From NCBI GenBank assembly GCA_049975365.1, contig JBNGDS010000029.1, forward strand, positions 1 to 36,367: a DNA stretch of 36,367 nucleotides, read 5' to 3'. Shown one piece after another: positions 8,503 to 18,638 of this stretch. Under the pieces are notes generated by a model, which saw only the letters and a list, made by a program, of their open reading frames with translations, was not told where the DNA came from and ran no database searches. How positions within the stretch are numbered: position 1 is the stretch's first letter; the number at the start of each line of letters is the position of its first letter. The DNA is from DSBG01 sp049975365 (lineage in GTDB: Bacteria > Desulfobacterota > Desulfomonilia > UBA1062). The translations under genes were made by a program, and so were the position numbers.

Positions 8503-8536
8503 CACAAAAAATGAACAATCATAAATCGTGAACAAT
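8480..8536 (+). promoter_or_regulatory. Nested repeat operator, probably for AbiEi-like autoregulation
   Basis: TATGTTCAC occurs at 8480-8488 and again at 8497-8505. TGAACAAT occurs at 8512-8519 and again at 8529-8536. Both pairs are spaced 17 bp, and the second pair is the inverse of the first, giving nested dyads (GTTCACGA 8483-8490 with TCGTGAAC 8526-8533; TGTTCA 8499-8504 with TGAACA 8512-8517). The last element overlaps the first start codon. Known AbiEi antitoxins bind inverted repeats in their own promoter, which fits. Confidence 0.65.
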
Positions 8537-9584
8537 GGGTCTGACTATGACTGCCGAGGAACCGGAATATGAGATCCTGAAGAATGCTGCAAAAGCCTGT
8601 GAACGGGTAACCGGAACGCAGGTAAAGATCAGGTATGCGGTAAAGGCGGCTCAAAGAGCCGATGCTGTCCTCACCATTCATCATCACAATGTAAAGATAG
8701 TCCTTGATGCTGAGGTGAAGAACAGGATCACAACGGTCAATGCCTTGCTGCCCCTCATGCAGGCAAGGGATGATCCGGGAAAATTTATCCTTGTTACTCC
8801 GCAGGTGAAGGACCATATGGCCGAGAAACTTCGTGCCAATGGCATTCAGTTCATAGACGAAGCCGGGAATGTATATGTAGACCAGCCTCATCTGTTTCTC
8901 TTTGTGAGGGGAAATAAGAACCCGGCTCTCAGGAAGCCACCCATGGTGGGCAGGACATTCAAGCAGACAGGCCTGCAGGTGTTGTTCCTTCTCTTGTGCA
9001 ATCGAGACCTCGTGAACAAGCCCTACAGGACAATTGCCACCGAAGCAGGGGTTGCCCTTGGCATGGTGGATAGGATCATGCAGGAACTGAAAGATCTTGG
9101 TTTCCTGGTAGAGATGGGCACGAGGAGAAATAGGCAGGCCCGATTGGTCAAGAAAGATGCCCTCCTGGAGAGATGGATTACAGGATTTACTGAGCAGCTA
9201 CGCCCCAAACTGATCCATGGCAGGTACAAAGGTGATCCAGGCTGGTGGAATAATGTAGTCCTTGATCCTGCAACCGCTCTGTGGGGGGGAGAGGTCGCCG
9301 CAGCAAAGCTCACCAAGCATCTCAAACCCCAAGACGTGGTACTCTACGTAGATAAACAGAAACCCAATGATATCCTGTTGAAAAATAAGCTCAGGAAAGA
9401 CCCATTAGGAGAGGTCACGCTCCTCTATCGTTTCTGGGACCCGGATGTCATTCCCCCGAATCAGGACATGGTTCCACCCGTGCTAGTCTATGCGGATCTG
9501 ATGGCCACAGGGGAACAGAGGAACCTGGAAACAGCCCGGATGGTTTATGACCGATATATCGTTCAACTTATCGGGGAAGATTGA
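8535..9584 (+). CDS. AbiEi-like antitoxin / transcriptional regulator (type IV toxin-antitoxin)
   Basis: A 349-residue protein resembling the AbiEi_2 antitoxin family, which counteracts AbiEii-type nucleotidyltransferase toxins and represses its own operon. The N-terminal 130 residues have the pattern expected of a PD-(D/E)XK-like fold (D43, then E60-V-K62 in VLDAEVKNR). A winged-helix segment follows at about 145-205 (RTIATEAGVALGMVDRIMQELKDLGFL), then a basic stretch TRRNRQARLVKK. The C-terminal domain (about 225-349) carries the Trp-rich GWWNN..LDPATALWGGEVAA motif. ATG 8535 is the first start; ATG 8547 is an alternative. Neither has a clear Shine-Dalgarno, so the transcript may be nearly leaderless. 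Its 3' end overlaps the toxin gene by 38 bp, implying coupled translation. Confidence 0.75.
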   Translation: MGLTMTAEEPEYEILKNAAKACERVTGTQVKIRYAVKAAQRADAVLTIHHHNVKIVLDAEVKNRITTVNALLPLMQARDDPGKFILVTPQVKDHMAEKLRANGIQFIDEAGNVYVDQPHLFLFVRGNKNPALRKPPMVGRTFKQTGLQVLFLLLCNRDLVNKPYRTIATEAGVALGMVDRIMQELKDLGFLVEMGTRRNRQARLVKKDALLERWITGFTEQLRPKLIHGRYKGDPGWWNNVVLDPATALWGGEVAAAKLTKHLKPQDVVLYVDKQKPNDILLKNKLRKDPLGEVTLLYRFWDPDVIPPNQDMVPPVLVYADLMATGEQRNLETARMVYDRYIVQLIGED

Positions 9585-10425
9585 TCCACTTCTTTCTGAA
9601 GTACTCAGCCTGGTGAGCCGGGAAGCAGCAAGACTAAATATCCCTTTCTTCATTGTCGGGGCAATGGCCCGGGATATTGTTCTTGAGCACTGCTACAAAC
9701 TCCCTCCACGAAGAAGCACTCGTGATCTGGATATCGGTGTGGAGGTTGCCGGGTGGGAAGAATACGAGAAACTCACTCAGGCTCTTATCTCTACAGGGAA
9801 GTTCGAGAGAGCAAGGGAACCAAACGCGCTGATGCATGGGGAGTTCAAGGTGGACATCGTGCCCTTTGGAGGTGTGAGTCCTGATCAAAAGACGATCAGC
9901 TGGCCTCCCGAACATGCTGTGGTCATGAGCATCCTTGGCTTCAAAGAGGCGTACGATACTTCTCTCCTGATACGGATACATGATGCTCCTGTCCTTGAGG
10001 TGAGAGTGCCCACTGTACCGGGTATGGCATTGATGAAGATCATCTCCTGGAGTGACCGGTACCCGGAGAGGCCCAAGGATGCCGTGGACCTGCTCTTTCT
10101 GATGGAGCATTATGCCTCTGCAGGCAATGAGGACCGATTGTATGGAGAGGAAGCCCGTTTCATGGAAAAGGAAGGGTTTGACATTGATCTGGCTGCCATC
10201 AGGCTTCTCGGCCACGACATGGCCATCATGGCGACAGAGATGACGAGAGAGTTGGTAAAGGGAATATTATCAAGGGAATTGGATGATGAGCACCATCGCC
10301 ACCTTCTCATACGGGATATGATTGGTTCATCCTTCTGGACAAGAGAGCGGGTTGATATTATCCGTGAGAAGCTGAAAAGGCTGCGGCAGGGATTTGAGGA
10401 ATGTCTGAACGAGGCTAATGAATGA
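9547..10425 (+). CDS. AbiEii-like nucleotidyltransferase toxin
   Basis: A 292-residue nucleotidyltransferase of the AbiEii/AbiGii type. Family members transfer nucleotides, in studied cases to tRNA 3' ends, and arrest growth when not restrained by AbiEi. Motifs visible: GAMARD (38-43), TRDLDIG with D60 and D62, a third acidic residue in FKVDIVPFGG (D103), the lysine K164 in ALMKIISW, and PKDAVDLLFL (D178, D181). The usual GG or GS of motif I is GA here. The C-terminal third is alpha-helical and charged. ATG 9547 lies inside the antitoxin gene. The pair forms a self-contained two-gene operon within the inserted segment, so phage defence or plasmid-type stabilisation is the likely role. The substrate cannot be told from the sequence. 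Confidence 0.75.
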   Translation: MTDISFNLSGKIDPLLSEVLSLVSREAARLNIPFFIVGAMARDIVLEHCYKLPPRRSTRDLDIGVEVAGWEEYEKLTQALISTGKFERAREPNALMHGEFKVDIVPFGGVSPDQKTISWPPEHAVVMSILGFKEAYDTSLLIRIHDAPVLEVRVPTVPGMALMKIISWSDRYPERPKDAVDLLFLMEHYASAGNEDRLYGEEARFMEKEGFDIDLAAIRLLGHDMAIMATEMTRELVKGILSRELDDEHHRHLLIRDMIGSSFWTRERVDIIREKLKRLRQGFEECLNEANE

Positions 10426-10454
10426 CGGTCGAGGAACCCATCCGGATCAGCAAA

Positions 10455-10747
10455 CATCTCCTCTGATCTTGACAGGGTCATACAGCGTGTACTAGGAGAC
10501 GTTGCCAGGGAACTCACCACGAAATTCCAGGCGGACATGATCAAGGAGATCCACGCCAGGTTCGATGAGCAGCTCTCGGCATTGAATCAGCAGACTCAGG
10601 GGCTTTCCCAGGTCGACGGCGAACTGGCGACGCGCCTGACCATGGCACAGGACCTCCTGAAGAACGATCTCTTCAAGAGCGTCAAGCCAGGAGTCAAGCT
10701 CCCGTTCTGAGATCCCGTTTAGATCACCCATCCACGATGAAAGGCAG
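10455..10747 (+). repeat. Direct repeat, copy 2 (293 bp, orphan tail of TIGR03545)
   Basis: Perfect copy of 8159-8451. Here the 85-codon TIGR03545 tail has no upstream body, so it is a non-functional gene fragment lying 29 bases after the toxin stop codon. It ends 12 bases before the next ATG (10760), so it probably keeps the original junction of TIGR03545 with its old downstream neighbour. Confidence 0.97.
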
Positions 10748-10759
10748 AAGGATTCCAGT

Positions 10760-11029
10760 ATGAGTATCTATGAAGTCACAATGTTGGTCTGTTTCGGCTC
10801 GGCATGGCCTGCATCCATCTACAAATCCTACACGTCACGGACATCCCGGGGAAAGAGCATCCTGTTCCTCTGCATCGTGTTCATCGGCTATGTGGCGGGC
10901 GTCTTTCACAAGGTTTTCTATAACCTCGACTGGGTCGTGTTCCTCTACGCGCTCAATGGGTTCATGATCCTGATCGACATGCTCCTGTACCTCAGAAACA
11001 TGGCGCTGGATCGGAAGCTAGTCGTCTAA
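10760..11029 (+). CDS. Small PQ-loop-like membrane protein
   Basis: An 89-residue protein with three hydrophobic helices (about residues 5-20, 34-52 and 57-78). The segment WPASIYKSYTSRTSRGKS resembles the P-x-x-x-K..G.S pattern of PQ-loop/SWEET-like repeats, which move small molecules. A single repeat of this size would have to oligomerise. The start ATG 10760 is preceded by GAAGGA. Before the toxin-antitoxin insertion this gene would have followed TIGR03545 directly, so it may belong to that envelope operon. Its last 12 bases overlap the 3' end of the convergent deacetylase gene. Transport function is not established. Confidence 0.7.
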   Translation: MSIYEVTMLVCFGSAWPASIYKSYTSRTSRGKSILFLCIVFIGYVAGVFHKVFYNLDWVVFLYALNGFMILIDMLLYLRNMALDRKLVV

Positions 11030-11779
11030 CCCCCGATTCCTGTTCAGGACAAGATCCCGATAGTTCGTCAGGTGAACCTGACGCCGGCGCAGCGTGTCCC
11101 GGACTTCTCCTGAAAGAAGACCGTCCAGTTCCTTCTCCCTCCAGGCATCGCCACCCCGTGCCGGATGCACGACAAGCTCACAGGTGTGATGACCGATCTG
11201 TGAGAAGGTGTGAACTCCCTCGAGGACCTGTGTGCAGAACATGATCCCCCTGCCTCTCAGCGTTGCTTCCATCTGAGCGTAGATGCGCCGGTCAAACGGG
11301 ATAGGGTCACGGCTCAGGAGCCGATACCCCGTTCTGCTGAAGCGCATGGCCGGTATCCGGTAGTCCTGCATGAGGTCCACGAGCAGGGAAAAGACCGGCC
11401 AGAATCCATGAACGTGGTGGTGGGTATCGAGATGGGTCGGGGTGAGGCCATATGACATGAATCCCTCGATCTGACGGCGTGCCTCATCCCTGCAGGTCTC
11501 AGACAGTTCACCATGTTCAAGGCGGGCCATGAGTTCTTCCCGGGAAAAGCGTTCTCTCCCCGGAGAGCTCCACCCAAGCTGGCCATCCAGGTTGATGTGG
11601 ACACCCACGTGGGTGAGGCGGATACGCTCAAGAGAGCGACAGGCATCCTCCGTACAGGGGGCACCCACCAGCACCGATGCATCTGAAATCACCCCTGCAG
11701 CGAGCCCCTCGATGATGCCCTCGTTCACCTCGGGGCTCATCCCCAGATCATCGGCATTGATTACGAGTACGGCGCTCAT
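11018..11779 (-). CDS. ChbG/HpnK (YdjC) family carbohydrate deacetylase
   Basis: A 253-residue metal-dependent deacetylase of the YdjC family. Relatives remove N-acetyl groups from chito-oligosaccharides (ChbG) or act in hopanoid side-chain synthesis (HpnK). The N-terminal motif VINADDLGM (D10-D11) and the metal-binding segment LDTHHHVHGF in the middle are characteristic. It is translationally coupled to the BCAM0308-type gene upstream by a 4-bp overlap (ATGA at 11776-11779). No hopanoid genes are in the window, so an extracellular-polysaccharide or cell-wall sugar role is equally possible. It lies convergent to the PQ-loop-like gene with a 12-bp overlap. Confidence 0.85.
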   Translation of the reverse strand: MSAVLVINADDLGMSPEVNEGIIEGLAAGVISDASVLVGAPCTEDACRSLERIRLTHVGVHINLDGQLGWSSPGRERFSREELMARLEHGELSETCRDEARRQIEGFMSYGLTPTHLDTHHHVHGFWPVFSLLVDLMQDYRIPAMRFSRTGYRLLSRDPIPFDRRIYAQMEATLRGRGIMFCTQVLEGVHTFSQIGHHTCELVVHPARGGDAWREKELDGLLSGEVRDTLRRRQVHLTNYRDLVLNRNRGLDD

Positions 11780-12249
11780 TCATCCCGGTGCCAGTACAAC
11801 CTCACGAACTTTTCTTCATCTGAATACTTGAGTTCCAGATTCCCGCTGTAGGCCCGAAAGACCGCATCCCCGATATGCCGCGCCAGATGGTCGTCTGTCA
11901 ATCTCACGAGAATTTTTTCCTTGTTCTGCTTGAGTTCAATGACCCGTTTCAGGGGTGTGCGCTCCTTCGCCTCGATGATGATATTCTGGATCAGATTCAG
12001 TATTTCACCTTTGTGCTTCTTTAGATAGCTGCCGGAAAGGAATACCTCCCCGGCCGGGAAATCATCCCGAATCCTCCTGCAGGCAGGACAGAGAAACGGC
12101 TCACCGCGAGTCACTTTTTTTTCAGGCCACACCCATCTCCCTTGCAGGTACACGGCTGCACAATCAGGGCAATACGTCCCCTCGGAATACTTCCGTCCCT
12201 CATCGTATGGATCATGTCCCTTTTCTTTGATACATCTGTCTATTCTCAT
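11776..12249 (-). CDS. BCAM0308 family zinc-ribbon protein
   Basis: A 157-residue cytoplasmic protein of the BCAM0308 family, function unknown. The start is ATG 12249, placed by GGGAGG four bases upstream; an in-frame TTG at 12261 would put that ribosome binding site inside the gene. The motif HDPYDEGRKYSEGTYCPDC..VYLQGRW and a second pair CPAC form a zinc ribbon, followed by the family segment AGEVFLSGSYLKKHKGEILNL and a C-terminal domain (HLARHIGDAVFRAYSGNLELKY) resembling those in nucleic-acid-binding or ribosome-associated proteins. It is coupled to the deacetylase gene. The link between the two functions is not evident. Confidence 0.85.
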   Translation of the reverse strand: MRIDRCIKEKGHDPYDEGRKYSEGTYCPDCAAVYLQGRWVWPEKKVTRGEPFLCPACRRIRDDFPAGEVFLSGSYLKKHKGEILNLIQNIIIEAKERTPLKRVIELKQNKEKILVRLTDDHLARHIGDAVFRAYSGNLELKYSDEEKFVRLYWHRDE

Positions 12250-12399
12250 ACGTCCTCCCAATATCTATGTTAGCGCCAACCACACAAAAGACAAGATCCT
12301 ATCGAAGATGTTATTTTTCTTTGAAAATCAATGTGTTGGATATTCCGGCAGGGGCAGAGAGAGTGAGGGTCAGGGTCCCCGGACCCGAGCCTGAGTGCA

Positions 12400-13106
12400 T
12401 CAGGAGGAGATAGATATTGATTCGCTGACCAGGGTCTTTTGTCTCCCCTCTTCCTCGATGACCAGGTGCCCTTCCATGGTCAGGCCCTCTACGGTGCACG
12501 GGGAGCCCTCTTCGGTGGTAAGGAGGTAGTCTCGTAGCCGACCATGTGTGAGAAATGCCTCCCGGACCCGGGCAAACCCCTGGGTTCTGAACAGGGAGAA
12601 CCACGTATCCAGACTCCGGAGAACGCGGGACACGACCATATGCAGATCAAGTTCAGCCCCGCTCACTTCCCTGAGCGAACATGCCCGTTTTCGGATGTCA
12701 TCGGGCCAGGTGAGCTGATTGACATTGATCCCTATTCCGATGGCAGTGATGACCTGGCGGGATTCACAGAGTATTCCGCAGATCTTTCTGCCGTGGACGA
12801 TGAGATCATTCGGCCATTTGATCTCAACCCTGTGCCCCTGGATCAGGGCAGACAACGCCTCCTGAAGGGCCACCCCGGCCAGGACAGGATAGCGTTGATC
12901 CGGCTTGCCGACGGTGAGGGTCATGTAGATATTCGAACCTGGAGGGGAATACCATCCCCTGCTCTTCCTGCCCCTGCCGGAGGTCTGTTCACGAGCCAGG
13001 ACGAGGAGCCCAGGCCTTCCCATGGAGAGGGAATAGGTGTTTGTCGAGTCCACGCTGGCGAGCTCGACAACCTCCTGAACGAGCTCACAGGGCAGATCGC
13101 GTATCA

Positions 13107-13110
<4 letters not shown>
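12400..13110 (-). CDS. birA: Biotin--[acetyl-CoA-carboxylase] ligase, BirA without repressor domain
   Basis: Attaches biotin to the acceptor lysine of carboxylase carrier proteins through biotinyl-AMP. It has 236 residues. It starts straight into the catalytic domain (VDSTNTYSL at about 20) and lacks the N-terminal DNA-binding domain of E. coli BirA, so it is a mono-functional ligase (class I). The biotin/ATP loop GRGRKSRGW is at 45-53, WPNDL carries the catalytic lysine segment (IKWPND), and GIGINVN follows. A small SH3-like C-terminal domain is present. The gene overlaps the valS end by four bases. A second Met at codon 2 is an alternative start. It probably serves carboxylases encoded elsewhere. 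Confidence 0.92.
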
Positions 13111-15743
<2,633 letters not shown>

Positions 15744-15774
15744 CTTCTGAGCTCCTCATAGACGAAGTGGCATG

Positions 15775-15803
15775 TTCATAGCATGAAAAGATCCGAAAGG
15801 CAA
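15775..15803 (-). promoter_or_regulatory. Candidate valS promoter
   Basis: Read on the minus strand, TTGCCT (15803-15798) and TATGAA (15780-15775) are 17 bases apart, each matching four of six consensus positions. They give a leader of roughly 25 bases to the valS ATG. No T-box leader (conserved AGGGTGGAACCGCG) was seen. Confidence 0.45.
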
Positions 15804-15984
15804 AACAAGGATCTGCCCGCAGACAGGTCCCATCCGGTTTTTCCCTGTCTTTCATGTTCCCTGTGGAACACCTGAGATGGGTGCGTGGGTACCCGCTATG
15901 GAAATCTCACCCGAGATGAATTTAATCTGCCCGGCAGGACAGGTCTCCGGCCCCTGGGAACAGCGCCGAAAGGAGGACGACTGG

Positions 15985-16707
15985 TTACGAATCGAGTTTC
16001 TTCAGCTTCGCGATCTCTTCCCGGATCACCTTCTCGACAATATCCGGCAGCTGTTCACGGGTTGTGGCCATGATCTCCTTGACCAGCTCTGCGATGAGCG
16101 GGTTGATCGTCTGCCTGAGGATTTCGGGCATCTGGGTCTTCAGTTCTTCCAACGCCTGATCGAACACGAGATCACGCTTGGCCGCCTCCACCTGTTCCGG
16201 GGCGACACTGATCTCCGAAGGTTCCTCTTCAGAACCTTCCCCGTGGGGCAGCAGCTCTTTCGCCGTCTCCCTGATGATCTCCATCTTCTCGTGGTCGGCT
16301 GCCGCAGCGTGCTCCATGGGTTCTTCTCCGGAGGGTTCCTGTTCCGCCTGGGCAGCTGTCTCTCTCCCCTCCAGGACAGACAGATCGACCTTTTCTTCCT
16401 CTGGACTGGGTTCTTCCTGGGGCATCTCCTGTGCTTCCCGGGTCTCAGGAGACAGCGCAGCCTCTTCATTGGAGGAGAGCTTCACATCAACATCGATCTT
16501 CTCCGCATCCTGTTCGAGTTCATCAACTGAAACATCGTAGTCCATGGAGATCTCCTTGCCCAGATCAAAAGAATCAGGCTCGGTGACCTTGCGGGGAAAA
16601 TGCTGCTGCTCCTTTACCGGTTCCTCGGGGGCTTTGCCCTCTTCGAGAAGATCAGTGAGATCGATGATATCGTCATCGCCCAACATCTTGTCTTCCGAGT
16701 TATCCAT
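15985..16707 (-). CDS. Acidic PopZ-like protein, possible polar organiser
   Basis: A 240-residue protein with three zones. The N-terminus is a short hydrophobic-acidic motif (DDDIIDLTDLLEEG, about 11-24). A long, very acidic, proline- and glutamate-rich low-complexity middle runs from about 25 to 185. The C-terminus (about 185-240) is amphipathic helices ending LPDIVEKVIREEIAKLKK. That three-part layout and the final helix resemble PopZ (DUF2497) of alphaproteobacteria, a polar scaffold whose C-terminal helices self-assemble and whose N-terminal helix binds clients. Homology is not proven; many Desulfobacterota proteins carry similar tails. ATG 16707 has AGGAGAAGG upstream. It follows the phosphofructokinase gene by 46 bp on the same strand. 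No catalytic motif is present. Confidence 0.65.
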   Translation of the reverse strand: MDNSEDKMLGDDDIIDLTDLLEEGKAPEEPVKEQQHFPRKVTEPDSFDLGKEISMDYDVSVDELEQDAEKIDVDVKLSSNEEAALSPETREAQEMPQEEPSPEEEKVDLSVLEGRETAAQAEQEPSGEEPMEHAAAADHEKMEIIRETAKELLPHGEGSEEEPSEISVAPEQVEAAKRDLVFDQALEELKTQMPEILRQTINPLIAELVKEIMATTREQLPDIVEKVIREEIAKLKKLDS

Positions 16708-16753
16708 CTTTGCCTTCTCCTTTTTCGGAGCACCCTGCTCTGACTACTCCTGT

Positions 16754-18070
16754 CTAGTTTTTCATGATCGGCTGACCGGTTGATTCCTTTACACTCATCC
16801 ACAACGGGCCGTCGATGTCCACCTTTTTTCTCCCCTGTGTACACAGGGCATTCGGGATGTGGACATACATGTTGTTCCACAGCCCGATGAGCATGTCGGT
16901 CTTGCCGCACATGCCTGCGTGGACCGCCATCTGCGCCAGGAACCCGCAGAAGATGGAATCAGATGCATTGGCGACCACACTCCTGATCACGTAGCTCGGA
17001 TCGATGTATTTGAGGTTGATGGGAATCCCTTTCCCCTTGAAATAATTTTCGATCCTGTCCCTGAGAAAGATCCCGATGTCGCCTTTCTTCACATTTCCCG
17101 AGGCGTCCTTCTCCTCGGGCATCTCTTCGAAGAACTTCTGCCCCGCACCTTCCGCCACCACAATCACCGCATGCCCTCTGCCGAGCATCCTCTGTTCAAG
17201 GGTTGCGAGAAACCCCTTTTCGCCATCCAGGTCGAATTCCTCCTCCGGCACCAGGACAAAGTTTGCATCTCGAGACGCGAGGGCGGCATTCGCGGCGATG
17301 AATCCAGAGTCCCTTCCCATGACTTTCACCATCCCGATGCCGTTCGGTGCCCCCTTGGCCTCCACGTGTGCGCACTGAATGACCTTCCGCGCCTCCTCCA
17401 CTGCTGTGTCGAATCCGAATGTCTTCGAGACGAAGTGGATATCATTGTCGATGGTCTTGGGGATCGAGATTACCGAGCACTTGTTCCCCCGCTCGAGGGA
17501 CTCCTGGGCGGCCAGAGACGAAGCCTTCAGCGTACCGTCTCCACCGATGAAAAACACGATGTTGAGATTCAGCCGCTCGATTGCATCGACCACGTCTGTG
17601 ATTTCCTGCGCACCCCGGGAGGAACCGAGCACCGTCCCCCCCAGCTCATGGATGTGCTCCACGAATGACGGGGTCAGCTCGATCAGCGGGTGCCTGTATT
17701 TGGGAATGAAACCCTGCAGCCCATAGCAGATGCCGTAGAGGTTCTCCACCCCGTAGATATAGTGCATTTCCAGGACAATGCCCCTGATGACGTCGTTGAT
17801 GCCCGGGCAGAGCCCGCCGCAGGTGACAATCCCGCATTTTGTCTTTGACGGGTCGAAGAAGATTCTGCTCCTCGGCCCTGCAAGTTCAAAGGAAAACGGG
17901 CGCGCCTCATCCACGAGGCACGTGTCGAAGTGCTTCATCGAGGTATTGATGAGTATCCGCTCGCTGTCGTCCACAAAGATGGACGTGTTCCGTACAGGAG
18001 AATCAATCCCCGGTCTCCCGAGGGATTTTATCTGCGTATCTTTCTCAGCACACACGAGATCCATGTTCAT
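16754..18070 (-). CDS. 6-phosphofructokinase, TP0108 type
   Basis: Phosphorylates fructose 6-phosphate in glycolysis. It has 438 residues, longer than E. coli PfkA (320), with an extra N-terminal segment of about 75 residues as in the TP0108-type family. Substrate motifs: CGGLCPGIND (84-93), GGDGT (176-180), PKTIDND (204-210), MGRDSGFIA in the middle. Glycine after GGD points to ATP as donor, whereas the lysine in PKTID is also found in pyrophosphate enzymes. That mixed signature occurs in the ATP-dependent Treponema TP0108 group, so ATP is the better guess. ATG 18070 has GGAGG seven bases upstream. It is the first gene of a minus-strand group with the PopZ-like gene. Confidence 0.9.
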   Translation of the reverse strand: MNMDLVCAEKDTQIKSLGRPGIDSPVRNTSIFVDDSERILINTSMKHFDTCLVDEARPFSFELAGPRSRIFFDPSKTKCGIVTCGGLCPGINDVIRGIVLEMHYIYGVENLYGICYGLQGFIPKYRHPLIELTPSFVEHIHELGGTVLGSSRGAQEITDVVDAIERLNLNIVFFIGGDGTLKASSLAAQESLERGNKCSVISIPKTIDNDIHFVSKTFGFDTAVEEARKVIQCAHVEAKGAPNGIGMVKVMGRDSGFIAANAALASRDANFVLVPEEEFDLDGEKGFLATLEQRMLGRGHAVIVVAEGAGQKFFEEMPEEKDASGNVKKGDIGIFLRDRIENYFKGKGIPINLKYIDPSYVIRSVVANASDSIFCGFLAQMAVHAGMCGKTDMLIGLWNNMYVHIPNALCTQGRKKVDIDGPLWMSVKESTGQPIMKN

Positions 18071-18243
18071 CAGAAGGCCTCCGTTTCACCTTTTTTATCG
18101 GCTCCCGGGATTGGATTCTTTATCCGATCCTACCACAGTTGGACCTCCGTGAGTATGCTTTCTTCCACCCCCACCATGTTCCGGGGGCTCCGTGGATTTC
18201 TCGCACAGGCCGATCCATGCTTTTTCCCCGTGTTTTCCTGTGC

Positions 18244-18249
18244 TATACT
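18244..18249 (+). promoter_or_regulatory. TATACT -10 box, nearly leaderless transcript likely
   Basis: TATACT lies only eight bases before the ATG at 18258, so transcription would begin at or next to the start codon. No Shine-Dalgarno precedes that ATG, and no good -35 box is seen. Confidence 0.35.
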
Positions 18250-18257
18250 GTCGTTTC

Positions 18258-18560
18258 ATGACCAAACGGGGTGTGGACAAAACCCAGGAGGAGATCCTCG
18301 AGGAGATGGCCAAGGCCTTGGGCCACACAGGGAATCTCCTCGAATCGGTGCTGGAAGAGCTTGCCGCGCTCGATGCACAGATACAGGCCACCAGTGAAAC
18401 CGATGCGTACAACATCCTGGTGGAGAAATTCAACACCCTCAGGAGAGAGGCCTTGTTCAGGAAAGAGATGCTCATGATCCATCGCGAAGCACTCGGATTC
18501 ACGAAGCATCGCTACCTCGACAAGATGTATCCCATCCCGGTCAAGAAGGAAAAGCTCTGA
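18258..18560 (+). CDS. Small coiled-coil hypothetical protein
   Basis: A 100-residue charged helical protein of unknown function. Residues about 8-75 have heptad-like spacing of leucine and alanine (ILEEMAKALGHTGNLLESVLEELAALDAQI), suggesting a coiled coil or helical bundle. The C-terminus RYLDKMYPIPVKKEKL is basic. The start at ATG 18258 fits the position of a TATACT box; a GTG at 18192 would extend the protein by 22 residues that look non-coding. It is divergent from the phosphofructokinase gene and 78 bp upstream of hisI. The lack of any export signal suggests it is cytoplasmic. Confidence 0.6.
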   Translation: MTKRGVDKTQEEILEEMAKALGHTGNLLESVLEELAALDAQIQATSETDAYNILVEKFNTLRREALFRKEMLMIHREALGFTKHRYLDKMYPIPVKKEKL

Positions 18561-18587
18561 ATGTACCACCGGGCAGTCCTGGGAACC

Positions 18588-18616
18588 TTGACACATCCCA
18601 ACAAAAACTGTTAAGC
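18588..18616 (+). promoter_or_regulatory. Possible promoter of the hisI-hisG-map operon
   Basis: A perfect TTGACA at 18588-18593 is followed after 17 bases by the weak TTAAGC at 18611-18616. The hisI start lies 23 bases beyond and has AGGAGG as ribosome binding site. No attenuator-type leader peptide with histidine codons is visible. Confidence 0.35.
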
Positions 18617-18638
18617 CCCTAGCATCCAGGAGGACAGA

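Larger units (their letters stand above)
8452..10747 (+). other. Inserted segment carrying an AbiE-like toxin-antitoxin module
   Basis: The unit consists of 2,003 bp of unique DNA (8452-10454) plus one copy of the 293-bp repeat. It contains only the AbiEi-like and AbiEii-like genes and their control region; no transposase or integrase is present. Removing it would restore TIGR03545 followed directly by the small membrane protein gene at 10760. The geometry matches single-crossover (Campbell-type) integration of a circle of about 2.3 kb carrying the repeat, or an insertion with a very long target duplication. Which of the two occurred is not visible from the sequence. Confidence 0.7.

Noticed and set aside
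12340..12399. GGGTCC/GGACCC hairpin after birA as terminator
   Set aside because: The stem has almost no loop and no T-tract follows on the minus strand.
15744..15984. T-box leader upstream of valS
   Set aside because: No T-box sequence or terminator/antiterminator pair was visible; an ordinary promoter explains the region.
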